From Bordetella parapertussis (GTDB lineage Bacteria; Pseudomonadota; Gammaproteobacteria; Burkholderiales; Burkholderiaceae_C), in NCBI GenBank assembly GCA_945882755.1, contig CAMCWS010000001.1:22163-86162 (forward strand): a DNA stretch of 64,000 nucleotides. The letters run 5' to 3'. Every line of letters begins with the position of its first letter. Position 1 is the first letter of the stretch. The position numbers and the translations under genes were made by a program. Of the stretch, positions 1-7,408 are shown in pieces. The notes below the pieces were generated by a model. It did no database searches. It was not told the origin of the DNA and saw only the letters and a program-made list of their open reading frames with translations.

Positions 1-118
1 GAATCACGGCGGTTAAGTCAGGGTAAATGTCTGCGCTGCGCTCAAGAAAACTGGTGGGGGAAAGGGCTGCAAAATTGGCCGAGGTTTTGTCTAAGTCTTG
101 CTCGTAGATAGAGGTCAT
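1..118 (-). CDS. AMP-dependent acyl-CoA ligase, N-terminal fragment
   Basis: Only the first 39 codons lie in the window; the gene runs off the left edge. Reading leftward from an ATG at 118 gives MTSIYEQDLDKTSAN, followed by a segment containing SFLERSADIYPDLTAVI. That is the usual opening of the ANL superfamily (acyl-CoA synthetases of the DmdB / medium-chain ligase type), where the enzyme activates a carboxylic acid with ATP and CoA. It lies 15 bases downstream of a crotonase on the same strand, as expected for a beta-oxidation-like pair. The family assignment rests on a short stretch, so the substrate cannot be guessed. Confidence 0.6.
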   Translation of the reverse strand, partial: MTSIYEQDLDKTSANFAALSPTSFLERSADIYPDLTAVI

Positions 119-133
119 GGGTAGGCGTTGGTC

Positions 134-1012
134 TCAAGCCCACCAAGGGTAAAAGTCGGGCATGTCAGTGGAAGCTTTGTCAGTGAACACAGGAGGGCGC
201 TTTTCTCGGAAGGAGGCTACGCCTTCTTTGCCACTGGTTTGGCTGGCATAAAAAATCGCCAGCGAATCGACTTGGTGGGCTTTCAAGGGATGGTCAAGCG
301 CGGCGTTGCGGTAGAGCATTTGCCGCGTCAAGGCGATGGCCACCGGACTGTGGGCCACGATTTTTCGGGCCAGTTTGTAGGCCTCTTCCAGCAATGCGTC
401 TGCAGGAACAACCGCTTTGATATAGCCGGCAGAAAGCAGGGTGTCGGCGTTGTGAATTTCGCCGGTGTAGCACCACTCCAGCGCGGTTTGCAAACCCACC
501 AAGCGAGGCAAAAACCAACTTGAACACGCTTCGGGCGTGATACCAATCTTGTTGAACACAAAACCCACTCTTGCTTTTTCTGAGGCCAAGCGTATGTCCA
601 TGGCGCAGGTCATGGTGGCACCAATACCCACCGCGGCACCATTGATGGCGCCGATGATGGGTTTTTTGCAATCAAACATGGCCAAGGTGACTTTGCCGCC
701 GGAGTCCCGCACCCCGTCAACCATCTCTGGGTCATTCAGTTTGTCTTGCATGTCTTTCAACGTGGGCTGCAGGTGTTCGTTCAAACCAAACACATTGCCT
801 TCGATGCTCAGGTCCATGCCCGCACAAAACGCTTTGCCTGCACCGGTCACCACAATGGCACGGACCTCGTCGTCCTCGCTGGCACGGTTGAAGGCATGGA
901 TCAGCTCATGCGACATCTCGACCGTGAACGCATTCATGTGGTCGGGGCGGTTCAAGGTGAGGGTGAGGATGTGATCGGCTACCTCGTAGCGCAAGGTGGT
1001 GTAGTTGTTCAT
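134..1012 (-). CDS. crotonase (enoyl-CoA hydratase/isomerase) family protein
   Basis: A 292-residue crotonase-fold protein that acts on acyl-CoA thioesters. AFCAGMDLS near residue 63 and NGAAVGIGAT near residue 124 form the oxyanion-hole regions. The two glutamates of classical hydratases are not obvious: the first falls in GIGATMTCAMD and the second position is Phe/Asn. A Glu does occur in GITPEACSS, the place where delta3-delta2-enoyl-CoA isomerases (ECI2/PECI type) carry their catalytic acid. An isomerase-like reaction is therefore as likely as hydration. It sits between a zinc alcohol dehydrogenase and an acyl-CoA ligase on the same strand, 12 and 15 bases away, suggesting one catabolic operon. 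The C-terminal tail after residue 255 is longer than in minimal crotonases. Confidence 0.9.
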   Translation of the reverse strand: MNNYTTLRYEVADHILTLTLNRPDHMNAFTVEMSHELIHAFNRASEDDEVRAIVVTGAGKAFCAGMDLSIEGNVFGLNEHLQPTLKDMQDKLNDPEMVDGVRDSGGKVTLAMFDCKKPIIGAINGAAVGIGATMTCAMDIRLASEKARVGFVFNKIGITPEACSSWFLPRLVGLQTALEWCYTGEIHNADTLLSAGYIKAVVPADALLEEAYKLARKIVAHSPVAIALTRQMLYRNAALDHPLKAHQVDSLAIFYASQTSGKEGVASFREKRPPVFTDKASTDMPDFYPWWA

Positions 1013-1024
1013 GGTGTGCAGTTT

Positions 1025-2071
1025 TTAGGCGAGGGTGGACATGTCAATCACAAAGCGGTATTTCACATCGCTTTGCTGCATACGCTCATAGGCTTGGTTG
1101 ATGTCATTCATAGGAATCATCTCAATGTCAGAGACGATCTGGTGCTCGGCGCAAAAGTCCAGCATCTCTTGGGTTTCTTGGATACCACCCACCAAAGAGC
1201 CGGCAATGCTGCGTCTGCCCATGATGAGAGAACGTGCATTGAGTTCGGCATTCATGCCAATCGTGCCGACGATGCACTGGGTGCCGTCCACCTTCAACAG
1301 CGGCAGGTAGACGTTGTAGTCGTGGTAGACCGGAATGGTGTTGAGCAAAAAATCAAACTGGTTGGCCATGGCTTGCATGGCGGCGGCGTCGCTTGACAGC
1401 AGCACCCCATCAGCACCCAAACGCAAGGCATCTTGCGCCTTGTGGGCTGAGGTGGTGATCATGATGGTTTTCGCGCCCATGGCACGGGCAAACTTGATGC
1501 CCATATGGCCCAAGCCCCCCAAGCCAATCACGCCCACCGTCATGCCTGCTTGTATCTTCCAGTGCTTGAGCGGCGAATAGGTGGTGATGCCAGCGCACAG
1601 CAAGGGCGCTGCTGCAGCGGGGTCGAGCTTGTCCGGCATACGCAGCACAAAATGCTCGTCGACCACGATGTGTTTGGAATAACCGCCGTAGGTGAAGCCG
1701 CCTGGGTCGGCGCTGGCAGCGTTGTAGGTGCCGGTGACACCCTTAAGGCAATACTGTTCTAAATCCACTGCGCAAGAACTGCAGGTGTGACAGGAATTGA
1801 CAAAACAACCCACCGCCACTTTTTGACCCAGCTTGAATTTCTTCACCTGCGAACCCACGGCTTTGACGGTGCCCACAATTTCGTGGCCAGGCACCAGCGG
1901 GTAGTTGCTGCGTCCCCAGTCGTTTTTGGCGAAATGCAAATCGGTGTGACAGACACCGCAAAACTCGATATCGATGGCCACATCTTGCGGGCCCGTGGTG
2001 CGTCGCTCAATGTGATGTGCCACCAGCGGTTGATCGGATGACAGGGCTGCAAAGCAAGAAGTATGTGCCAA
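1025..2071 (-). CDS. zinc-dependent NAD(P) alcohol dehydrogenase (MDR, CAD-like)
   Basis: A 348-residue medium-chain dehydrogenase. FCGVCHTD carries the catalytic zinc Cys41, followed by GHE at 62-64. The structural zinc site is C94, C97, C100 and C108. The Rossmann motif GLGGLGHMG is near residue 183. The pattern matches the cinnamyl-alcohol-dehydrogenase / YahK-AdhC-like branch, broad-specificity aldehyde reductases that usually prefer NADP. It heads a probable leftward operon with the crotonase and acyl-CoA ligase. The upstream gap to the divergent small exported gene is about 175 bases and presumably holds both promoters. The true substrate is unknown. Confidence 0.9.
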   Translation of the reverse strand: MAHTSCFAALSSDQPLVAHHIERRTTGPQDVAIDIEFCGVCHTDLHFAKNDWGRSNYPLVPGHEIVGTVKAVGSQVKKFKLGQKVAVGCFVNSCHTCSSCAVDLEQYCLKGVTGTYNAASADPGGFTYGGYSKHIVVDEHFVLRMPDKLDPAAAAPLLCAGITTYSPLKHWKIQAGMTVGVIGLGGLGHMGIKFARAMGAKTIMITTSAHKAQDALRLGADGVLLSSDAAAMQAMANQFDFLLNTIPVYHDYNVYLPLLKVDGTQCIVGTIGMNAELNARSLIMGRRSIAGSLVGGIQETQEMLDFCAEHQIVSDIEMIPMNDINQAYERMQQSDVKYRFVIDMSTLA

Positions 2072-2247
2072 GGTGTGGCCCCTTTAGAGTGAATTAGCTA
2101 CGAAAAAAATTATAGCCATCACCCTTTGGTGGTAAATCAACTCGGGTGTGAACGCTCGATCAAGGCTATCTTGCTTTGCTTGACACACATCAATACCTTA
2201 TTGGCACCTTAGCTCACACTCGGCACTCACTCAACCAAGGATTCCCT

Positions 2248-2637
2248 TTGAAAACCCCTCGTTCTTCTATTTCCAAAACAGCCGCGGTCATCGTCATCGT
2301 GTCGGCAACAGCATGGTCCAGTGTGGGTGTTCATGCCCAAGATCAAACGCAAACACAAACGCAGATCTATGGCTCTCAGTTGATGACAGACGCTGAACGC
2401 ACTGCCTTTCAAACCAAAATGCGCAGTTTGAAAACCACCGCAGAAAGAGATGCTTTCAGGGTGGAACACCATGACCAAATGAAAGCTCGAGCTGCAGAAA
2501 AAGGCTTAACCTTGCCAGATACACCCATGATGAACAAATCTGGCAAAAACCAAACCGCGCCAGGCACCGGCCAAGGTTCTGCGGGTAGCCCAGGCGCAGG
2601 TGGCGGTGGCGCAGGTGGCGGCAAGGGCGGTAGGTAA
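2248..2637 (+). CDS. small exported protein, Gln/Thr- and Gly-rich, unknown function
   Basis: I choose the TTG at 2248 because an AAGGA Shine-Dalgarno lies 6 bases upstream (2237-2241) and the peptide then begins with a normal signal sequence: KTPRSSISK, a hydrophobic run, and VHAQ at the cleavage site. An upstream ATG at 2176 in frame would bury the signal peptide. The mature protein of about 100 residues has a QTQTQTQIYGSQ stretch, a charged helical segment around TDAERTAFQTKMRS and a glycine-rich tail (GAGGGGAGGGKGGR). The helical part resembles small periplasmic proteins with an E/R-rich helix, but I recognise no named family. It is transcribed alone. Confidence 0.6.
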   Translation: MKTPRSSISKTAAVIVIVSATAWSSVGVHAQDQTQTQTQIYGSQLMTDAERTAFQTKMRSLKTTAERDAFRVEHHDQMKARAAEKGLTLPDTPMMNKSGKNQTAPGTGQGSAGSPGAGGGGAGGGKGGR

Positions 2638-2644
2638 TCTGCGC

Positions 2645-4375
2645 TTAGCGGATGACCTCTGGCGTTAAAGCTTGTATGGCTTGGTAGTTGGTCAAAAACA
2701 CCTGCCCATGCAAATGCTCCAAAAAGTGGGTGGTGCTGAGCTTGTCCATCACCGGCCCTTTGATTTCCGAGAAGTGCAGGGCGATACCTGAGTCTTTCAA
2801 ACGGCTGGCAATCGCCTCCAAGCTCTCTAAGGCACTGGCGTCGATGTCGTTCACTGCCGAGCATTGCAGCAACACGTGTTGCAGGTCGGGGCGGGTCGCC
2901 ACTTCTGCGTTGATGCGGTCCTCAATGCCCCGCGCATTGGCGAAGAACATGCTGGCGTCCACCCGCAGACACACCAGCTTGGGGCTGACCAACACATCGT
3001 GGCGCAGCACATTGCGGAAATGTTCGGTGCCAGGCACCAAACCGACGGTGGCGATGTGCGGTCGGCTGGCCCGCAATAAAAACAGCGCCAAAGACACCAA
3101 CACGCCCAAGACCAAACCGCTTTCCACACCCACCAGCAAAGTGGCGAGCAAGGTGGTGGCCACTGCCATGAAGTCGAGTTTGGAGAAGCGCCAAGTGGAT
3201 TTCAAAATCCCGAAGTCCACCAGCGACAACACCGCCACGATGATGGTGGCCGCCAAGGTGGCTTGGGGCAAATAAAACAAAGCGGGGGTTAAATACAGCG
3301 AGGCCAAGGTGATGCCCACCGCGGTGAACACACCCGCCGCAGGGGTGACGGCACCGGCGTCAAAATTGACCACCGAGCGGGCAAAACCACCAGTCACTGG
3401 GAAACCACCGGTGAAGGCCGCTGACAAATTGCTGGCGCCCAAGGCCACCAACTCTTGGTCGGGCTCGATGCGTTGACGCCGTTTGGCCGCCAAGGTTTGG
3501 CCCACCGACACAGACTCCACAAAACCCACCACGCTGATGAGCAATGCGGGAACCAACAGCTCTTGCCACAGCGCCAAGTCCCACAAAGGTGCTGTGAGGG
3601 GCGGCAAGCCTTGCGGCACCGTGCCCACCAGCTTCATGCCCTGACCCTGCCAGTCGAGTGACCATGCCAAAACCGTCGTCAAAGCAATTGCCACCACGGG
3701 ACCGGCTTTGGCCAGCACATCGGCCAACTTCGGTTTCAAACCTGCCGAGATGAGCAAAGGCTTCAAGCCCTTGCGTACCCAAAACAAAAATACGGTGGCT
3801 GCAATGCCTACGGCCAAAGTCAACAAATGCACATTTGAGGCTTGGTTCAGCAGCGACATCAATAATTCAATAAAGTTATGGCCTTCGGCTTTCACGCCCA
3901 TGAGGGTTTTCAGTTGGCTCAAAGCAATCAGCAAACCCGAGGCCGAAATAAAACCCGAAATCACCGGATGGCTTAAAAAGTTCGCCAAGAAACCCAGCCG
4001 CAGCAAACCCATGATCAGCAACATGCCGCCCGACAAAAACGCCAAGGTGATGGCGACCTGCCAATACGCATAAGTGCCAGCGGCGGCGTGTTCGCCCACC
4101 GCAGCGGCGGTCATCAGCGACACCACGGCCACAGGACCCACCGCCAACACCCGACTGCTGCCCAACACCGCATACAACAAGAGCGGAGCCACGCTGGCGT
4201 ACAAACCCACCTCGGGCGGCAGCCCCGCCAGCAAGGCATAGGCCAAGCTTTGCGGGATCAGCATGATGGTGACGATGAGCGCCGCCACCAAATCGCTGGT
4301 GAAAGTGTCGCGGTTGTAAGTTCGCCCCCATTCCAGCAGAGGCACCGAGGGCAGCCAGCGTGAGAGTGCAGTCAT
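2645..4375 (-). CDS. SulP family anion transporter with STAS domain
   Basis: A 576-residue inner-membrane transporter of the SLC26/SulP family. The N-terminal two thirds form many hydrophobic helices with the family signature around IPQSLAYALLAGLPPEVGLYA. The last 130 or so residues form a cytoplasmic STAS domain (LRVDASMFFANA, then HVLLQCSAVNDIDASALESLE). SulP proteins move sulfate, bicarbonate or other anions. Its start codon overlaps the stop of the SQR fusion by one base (TGATG), so it is the last gene of the bigR operon. That context points to handling of a sulfur oxyanion produced by sulfide oxidation, such as sulfite or sulfate; this role is inferred. Confidence 0.93.
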   Translation of the reverse strand: MTALSRWLPSVPLLEWGRTYNRDTFTSDLVAALIVTIMLIPQSLAYALLAGLPPEVGLYASVAPLLLYAVLGSSRVLAVGPVAVVSLMTAAAVGEHAAAGTYAYWQVAITLAFLSGGMLLIMGLLRLGFLANFLSHPVISGFISASGLLIALSQLKTLMGVKAEGHNFIELLMSLLNQASNVHLLTLAVGIAATVFLFWVRKGLKPLLISAGLKPKLADVLAKAGPVVAIALTTVLAWSLDWQGQGMKLVGTVPQGLPPLTAPLWDLALWQELLVPALLISVVGFVESVSVGQTLAAKRRQRIEPDQELVALGASNLSAAFTGGFPVTGGFARSVVNFDAGAVTPAAGVFTAVGITLASLYLTPALFYLPQATLAATIIVAVLSLVDFGILKSTWRFSKLDFMAVATTLLATLLVGVESGLVLGVLVSLALFLLRASRPHIATVGLVPGTEHFRNVLRHDVLVSPKLVCLRVDASMFFANARGIEDRINAEVATRPDLQHVLLQCSAVNDIDASALESLEAIASRLKDSGIALHFSEIKGPVMDKLSTTHFLEHLHGQVFLTNYQAIQALTPEVIR

Positions 4376-6042
4376 CAGCCCACCATTTCAGGTTGCGCCA
4401 TCCATTCACGGCCTTTGAGCATGGCTTCCCAATAGATGGGCGGAAGGATGCGCTCTTTCAGATACCACGCCATGGCAGAGGGCTTGGTGCCGTCGATGAG
4501 CCAAGAAGGGAAGCTGGGGGCCAGCTTGCCACCGTAGGTGAACTCGGCCAACACAATCTTGCCGCGTTCCACTGTTAACGGACAAGAGCCGTAGCCGTCA
4601 TATTTGGCTTGGCCTTTGAGTTGTCCCAACGCCGCCAACAGGTTGTGCGCCACCACAGGCGCTTGCTTGCGAGCCGCGGCTGCGGTTTTTGCATTGGGGC
4701 TGTTGGTGGCGTCGCCCAGGCCAAACACATTGGCATAGGTTTTGTGGCGCAAGGAGGCGGGGTCCACATCCACCCAACCAGCGGCATCAGCGAGGGGGCT
4801 GACACGCACAAAATCAGGGGATTTTTGCGGCGGCACCACGTGGATCATGTCGAAGTCACGCACCACTTTTTCTTTGCTGCCATCGGCCAAGGTTTTGCTG
4901 AAGGTGGCTTTGTGCGCTGGGCCGTCGACCGCCACCAAGGTTTCGCCAAAGTTCAGACCGATGTGGTATTTCTTCACGTACTCCATAAGCGCTGGCACAT
5001 AGTCGGCCACGCCAAACAGCACCGCACCTGCATTGCAAAACTGAATATCGATGTTGTTCAGCACACCTTGACGGGTCCAGTGGTCGGCCGACAAGTACAT
5101 GGCTTTTTGCGGCGCACCGGCGCACTTGATGGGCATGGGTGGTTGGGTGAACAGCGCTTTGCCGCCTTTCAAGTTTTGCACCAACTCCCAGGTGTAAGGG
5201 GCCAAATCGAAGCGGTAGTTAGAAGTGACACCATTGCGCCCTAATGTGTCGTTCAGGCCTTCAATGCCTTGCCAGTCCAGCTTCAAGCCAGGGCACACCA
5301 CCAACTGCTTGTACTTGACCACGCGGCAACCTTCCAAAATGACTTGGTTGTTGTCGGGCTCGAAAGCCGCTACGGCAGCCTTGATCCAGCTGACATCGGT
5401 GGGGATGACCGAGGCCATGGTGCGAGCCGTTTCAGCGGCTTCAAAAATGCCGCCGCCCACCATGGTCCAACCAGGTTGGTAGAAGTGGGCATCTGCGGGG
5501 TCGATGATGGCAATGTCCAGTTGCGGGCTGCGTTGCAGCAAGCTGGCCGCCACCGAAATGCCTGCTGCACCGCCACCGACGATCACCACATCGTGGCTGG
5601 CATCGGCTTGGTTGCTGGGCGTTTTGCCGCCGTTGGCGATGCGCTGCACCAAGGCCTTCATGTCAAAACCCACTCGTTGCGAGGCTTCCAAAATTTGCGG
5701 CAGGGGCGTGATGCCCGATTGCGACAGCGCCCACATGGTGGTCGAGCGCATACCGGTTCGGCAATAGGCCAGCACGGGAGCCGGCAGGGTAGCCAGCAGT
5801 TCGCCAAAGGCCTTGCCGTCAGCGTCACTTACCTTACCCGCCTCAGCGGGCAGGTAGCGCATTTGCAAGCCATGGGCCAAAGCGGCTTGTTCCATTTCGC
5901 TAAAGCTGGGCTGATCGGGACCTTCGCCATCGGGGCGGTTGCAAATGATGGCTTTGAAGCCCATCTGTGCCACGGCCTCCAGTTCGGCGACCATGACTTG
6001 TGGCGTGATCGACAGATGTGGTGTGAGTGCTTTGATATCCAT
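4375..6042 (-). CDS. DUF442 sulfurtransferase/phosphatase-like domain fused to sulfide:quinone oxidoreductase
   Basis: A 555-residue two-domain protein. Residues 1-120 form a DUF442 (Blh N-terminal, tyrosine-phosphatase-like) domain with active loop CRTGMRS at 94-100. Residues 150-555 form a flavoprotein with GGGAAG at 156-161. The flavoprotein resembles type II, human SQOR-like enzymes: QPGWTMVGGG, CPGLKLDW, IKCAGAPQKAMYL and a late CPLTVERGKIVLAEF. The expected reaction is oxidation of H2S to a sulfane sulfur with electrons passed to quinone at the inner membrane. The fused domain may take the persulfide. The ATG at 6042 has GGAG 5 bases upstream and is preferred over the in-frame start at 6057. 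It lies between yeeE and SulP genes in the bigR operon. Confidence 0.92.
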   Translation of the reverse strand: MDIKALTPHLSITPQVMVAELEAVAQMGFKAIICNRPDGEGPDQPSFSEMEQAALAHGLQMRYLPAEAGKVSDADGKAFGELLATLPAPVLAYCRTGMRSTTMWALSQSGITPLPQILEASQRVGFDMKALVQRIANGGKTPSNQADASHDVVIVGGGAAGISVAASLLQRSPQLDIAIIDPADAHFYQPGWTMVGGGIFEAAETARTMASVIPTDVSWIKAAVAAFEPDNNQVILEGCRVVKYKQLVVCPGLKLDWQGIEGLNDTLGRNGVTSNYRFDLAPYTWELVQNLKGGKALFTQPPMPIKCAGAPQKAMYLSADHWTRQGVLNNIDIQFCNAGAVLFGVADYVPALMEYVKKYHIGLNFGETLVAVDGPAHKATFSKTLADGSKEKVVRDFDMIHVVPPQKSPDFVRVSPLADAAGWVDVDPASLRHKTYANVFGLGDATNSPNAKTAAAARKQAPVVAHNLLAALGQLKGQAKYDGYGSCPLTVERGKIVLAEFTYGGKLAPSFPSWLIDGTKPSAMAWYLKERILPPIYWEAMLKGREWMAQPEMVG

Positions 6043-6063
6043 GATGGCTCCAATCAATGAGGT

Positions 6064-6528
6064 TCAGGCTGCGTTCAATTTGGCTTTGCGTGGGGCGTGG
6101 ATGAAGCGGTCCATCAACTCAAAGCCCAACATGCCGACGAGCATGGCGAGGACAAATACCAAGGCTTTAGGTTGGCCATCGGCCATAGAGACCAAGGCGG
6201 GGCCAGGGCAAAACCCAGCCATGCCCCATCCCGTGCCAAACATCAAACTGCCAATGACCAGCTTTTTGTCGATGTCTCTGTTGGTGGGGAAGCGCAACAC
6301 GCCGCCCAAAAAGGTGGTGGTGCGCTTTTTGGCGACGGTGAAAGCGAATATGCCAACCATGATGGCGCCGCCCATGACCAAAGCCAGTGAAGGGTCCCAA
6401 CTGCCAAACAAATCAAGAAAGCCAATGACTTTGCTGGGGTCGGTCATGCCCGAGAGCATGAGACCCATGCCAAACAACAGCCCGACAGCAAATTCGGTGA
6501 CGTGGTGGAGGTGTTTTTTGTGCAACAT
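6064..6528 (-). CDS. YeeE/YedE-like membrane protein (DUF6691 type)
   Basis: A 154-residue integral membrane protein with about four hydrophobic helices. It is the C-terminal half-type of the YeeE/YedE (TsuA-related) sulfur-compound transporter family. The signature Cys sits in GWGMAGFCPGPA near residue 110, and GMGLMLSGMTDPSKV is another family motif. YeeE/YedE proteins carry thiosulfate or persulfide-type sulfur across the inner membrane using conserved cysteines. Here the two halves are encoded by separate neighbouring genes (see 6538-6981), which together would equal one full-length YeeE. It is flanked by SQR and the other half in the bigR operon. Confidence 0.9.
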   Translation of the reverse strand: MLHKKHLHHVTEFAVGLLFGMGLMLSGMTDPSKVIGFLDLFGSWDPSLALVMGGAIMVGIFAFTVAKKRTTTFLGGVLRFPTNRDIDKKLVIGSLMFGTGWGMAGFCPGPALVSMADGQPKALVFVLAMLVGMLGFELMDRFIHAPRKAKLNAA

Positions 6529-6537
6529 GTGAATTCC

Positions 6538-6981
6538 TTAGATAACAGAGAGGTGGCGCATGACGTAAACAGTGATGAATCCTGCGCCCATGAAAGAAGC
6601 GGTGGCCACCAATGAACGTGGGGATAAACGTGACAAACCGCAGACACCATGACCGCTGGTGCAACCAGAGGCGTAGCGGGTGCCAATACCGACCAGCAAG
6701 CCGGCGATAACCACCACCAAGTCGGTGGCGTCAATGCGCGGCGCAGTGATGTACTGGGCTGGCACCACAGCGTGAAAAACCGAGGGTGCTGCCGCAAAAC
6801 CCAACAGGAATGAAATGCGCCAGAAGGTGTCGCCCATCTTGGGGGGAAACAGTCCGCCCACAATGCCGCTGATGCCCAAAATACGGCCATTCACCAAAAT
6901 GAAGATGGCCGAGGCCAGCCCCAAAATGATGCCTCCGGTGAGGGATACAAAGGGTGTGAAATGTGCCCAATCGATGTTCAT
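6538..6981 (-). CDS. YeeE/YedE-like membrane protein, N-terminal half type
   Basis: A 147-residue membrane protein beginning MNIDWAHFTPFVS at the ATG at 6981, with a GGAGAG ribosome site just upstream; an in-frame start at 7008 lacks support. Family motifs are GGIILGLASAIF near the N-terminus and GTRYASGCTSGHGVCGLSR near the C-terminus, the latter holding the conserved Cys residues of the sulfur channel. It overlaps the end of the ArsR-type regulator gene by 4 bases, so the two are translationally coupled. It probably pairs with the next protein to form a complete transporter for a sulfur compound such as thiosulfate or sulfane sulfur. Confidence 0.9.
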   Translation of the reverse strand: MNIDWAHFTPFVSLTGGIILGLASAIFILVNGRILGISGIVGGLFPPKMGDTFWRISFLLGFAAAPSVFHAVVPAQYITAPRIDATDLVVVIAGLLVGIGTRYASGCTSGHGVCGLSRLSPRSLVATASFMGAGFITVYVMRHLSVI

Positions 6982-7307
6982 GTGTTCTCTCCTGTTTGGG
7001 GTCCGCAAAATTGCTCAAATAAAACGTTCATGACCGCCAGCGCTTGGGGGCTGGCGATTTGGTAATAAATGTTTTTGCCATCACGGCGGGTGGTCACCAG
7101 CTCTTCCTCACGCAAAACCGTGAGCTGCTGGGACAAGGTGGGCTGCACAATGCTCAAAATTTCTTCGAGTTCACCCACGCGCTTTTCGCCTTGGGACAGC
7201 TGGCACAGCAGCATCAGGCGGTCGGGGTTGGAGAGCACTTTCATCAATCGGCAAGCGTTGCTAGCCGATGCTTTCATTTTGTCAAGGTCCAAGGTGGAGG
7301 TGTCCAT
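6978..7307 (-). CDS. bigR: ArsR-family sulfide/persulfide-responsive repressor (BigR/SqrR-like)
   Basis: A 109-residue winged-helix repressor. It has three cysteines, C19, C35 and C101. The C35-C101 pair is 66 residues apart, the same spacing as the sensing pair of BigR (42/108) and SqrR (41/107). In those proteins a disulfide or polysulfide bridge between the pair releases DNA. The recognition helix lies around QPTLSQQLTVLREEELVTTRRDG. No metal-box cysteines of the ArsR type (CxCxxC) are present. It is the first gene of the leftward sulfide operon and sits beside a strong palindrome in the divergent promoter region, which it most likely binds. The symbol reflects homology rather than proof. 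Confidence 0.9.
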   Translation of the reverse strand: MDTSTLDLDKMKASASNACRLMKVLSNPDRLMLLCQLSQGEKRVGELEEILSIVQPTLSQQLTVLREEELVTTRRDGKNIYYQIASPQALAVMNVLFEQFCGPQTGENT

Positions 7308-7343
7308 GGGCAGTTTTCCTGGCTTTTTGAAGAAGATGTGAAA

Positions 7344-7378
7344 AGTATATTGACAAACAAAATATTTGTCAATATATT
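7344..7378. promoter_or_regulatory. overlapping divergent sigma70 promoters with palindromic operator
   Basis: A perfect 12-base inverted repeat, TATATTGACAAA (7346-7357) and its complement (7365-7376), is separated by 7 bases. Embedded in it are two back-to-back promoters. Rightward: TTGACA 7350-7355, 17-base spacer, TATATT 7373-7378. Leftward: TTGACA on the minus strand at 7372-7367, 17-base spacer, TATACT at 7349-7344. Both -35 and -10 pairs lie inside or touch the palindrome. One bound repressor dimer would thus shut both the bigR operon and the persulfide dioxygenase operon. The AT-rich symmetric layout matches known BigR-type operators. Confidence 0.9.
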
Positions 7379-7408
7379 ATCGGAAATCTAATTCAAAAGG
7401 AGTTTTCG

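Noticed and set aside
746-1396. 216-residue plus-strand ORF across the crotonase-dehydrogenase junction
   Set aside because: Antisense shadow spanning two well-supported genes.
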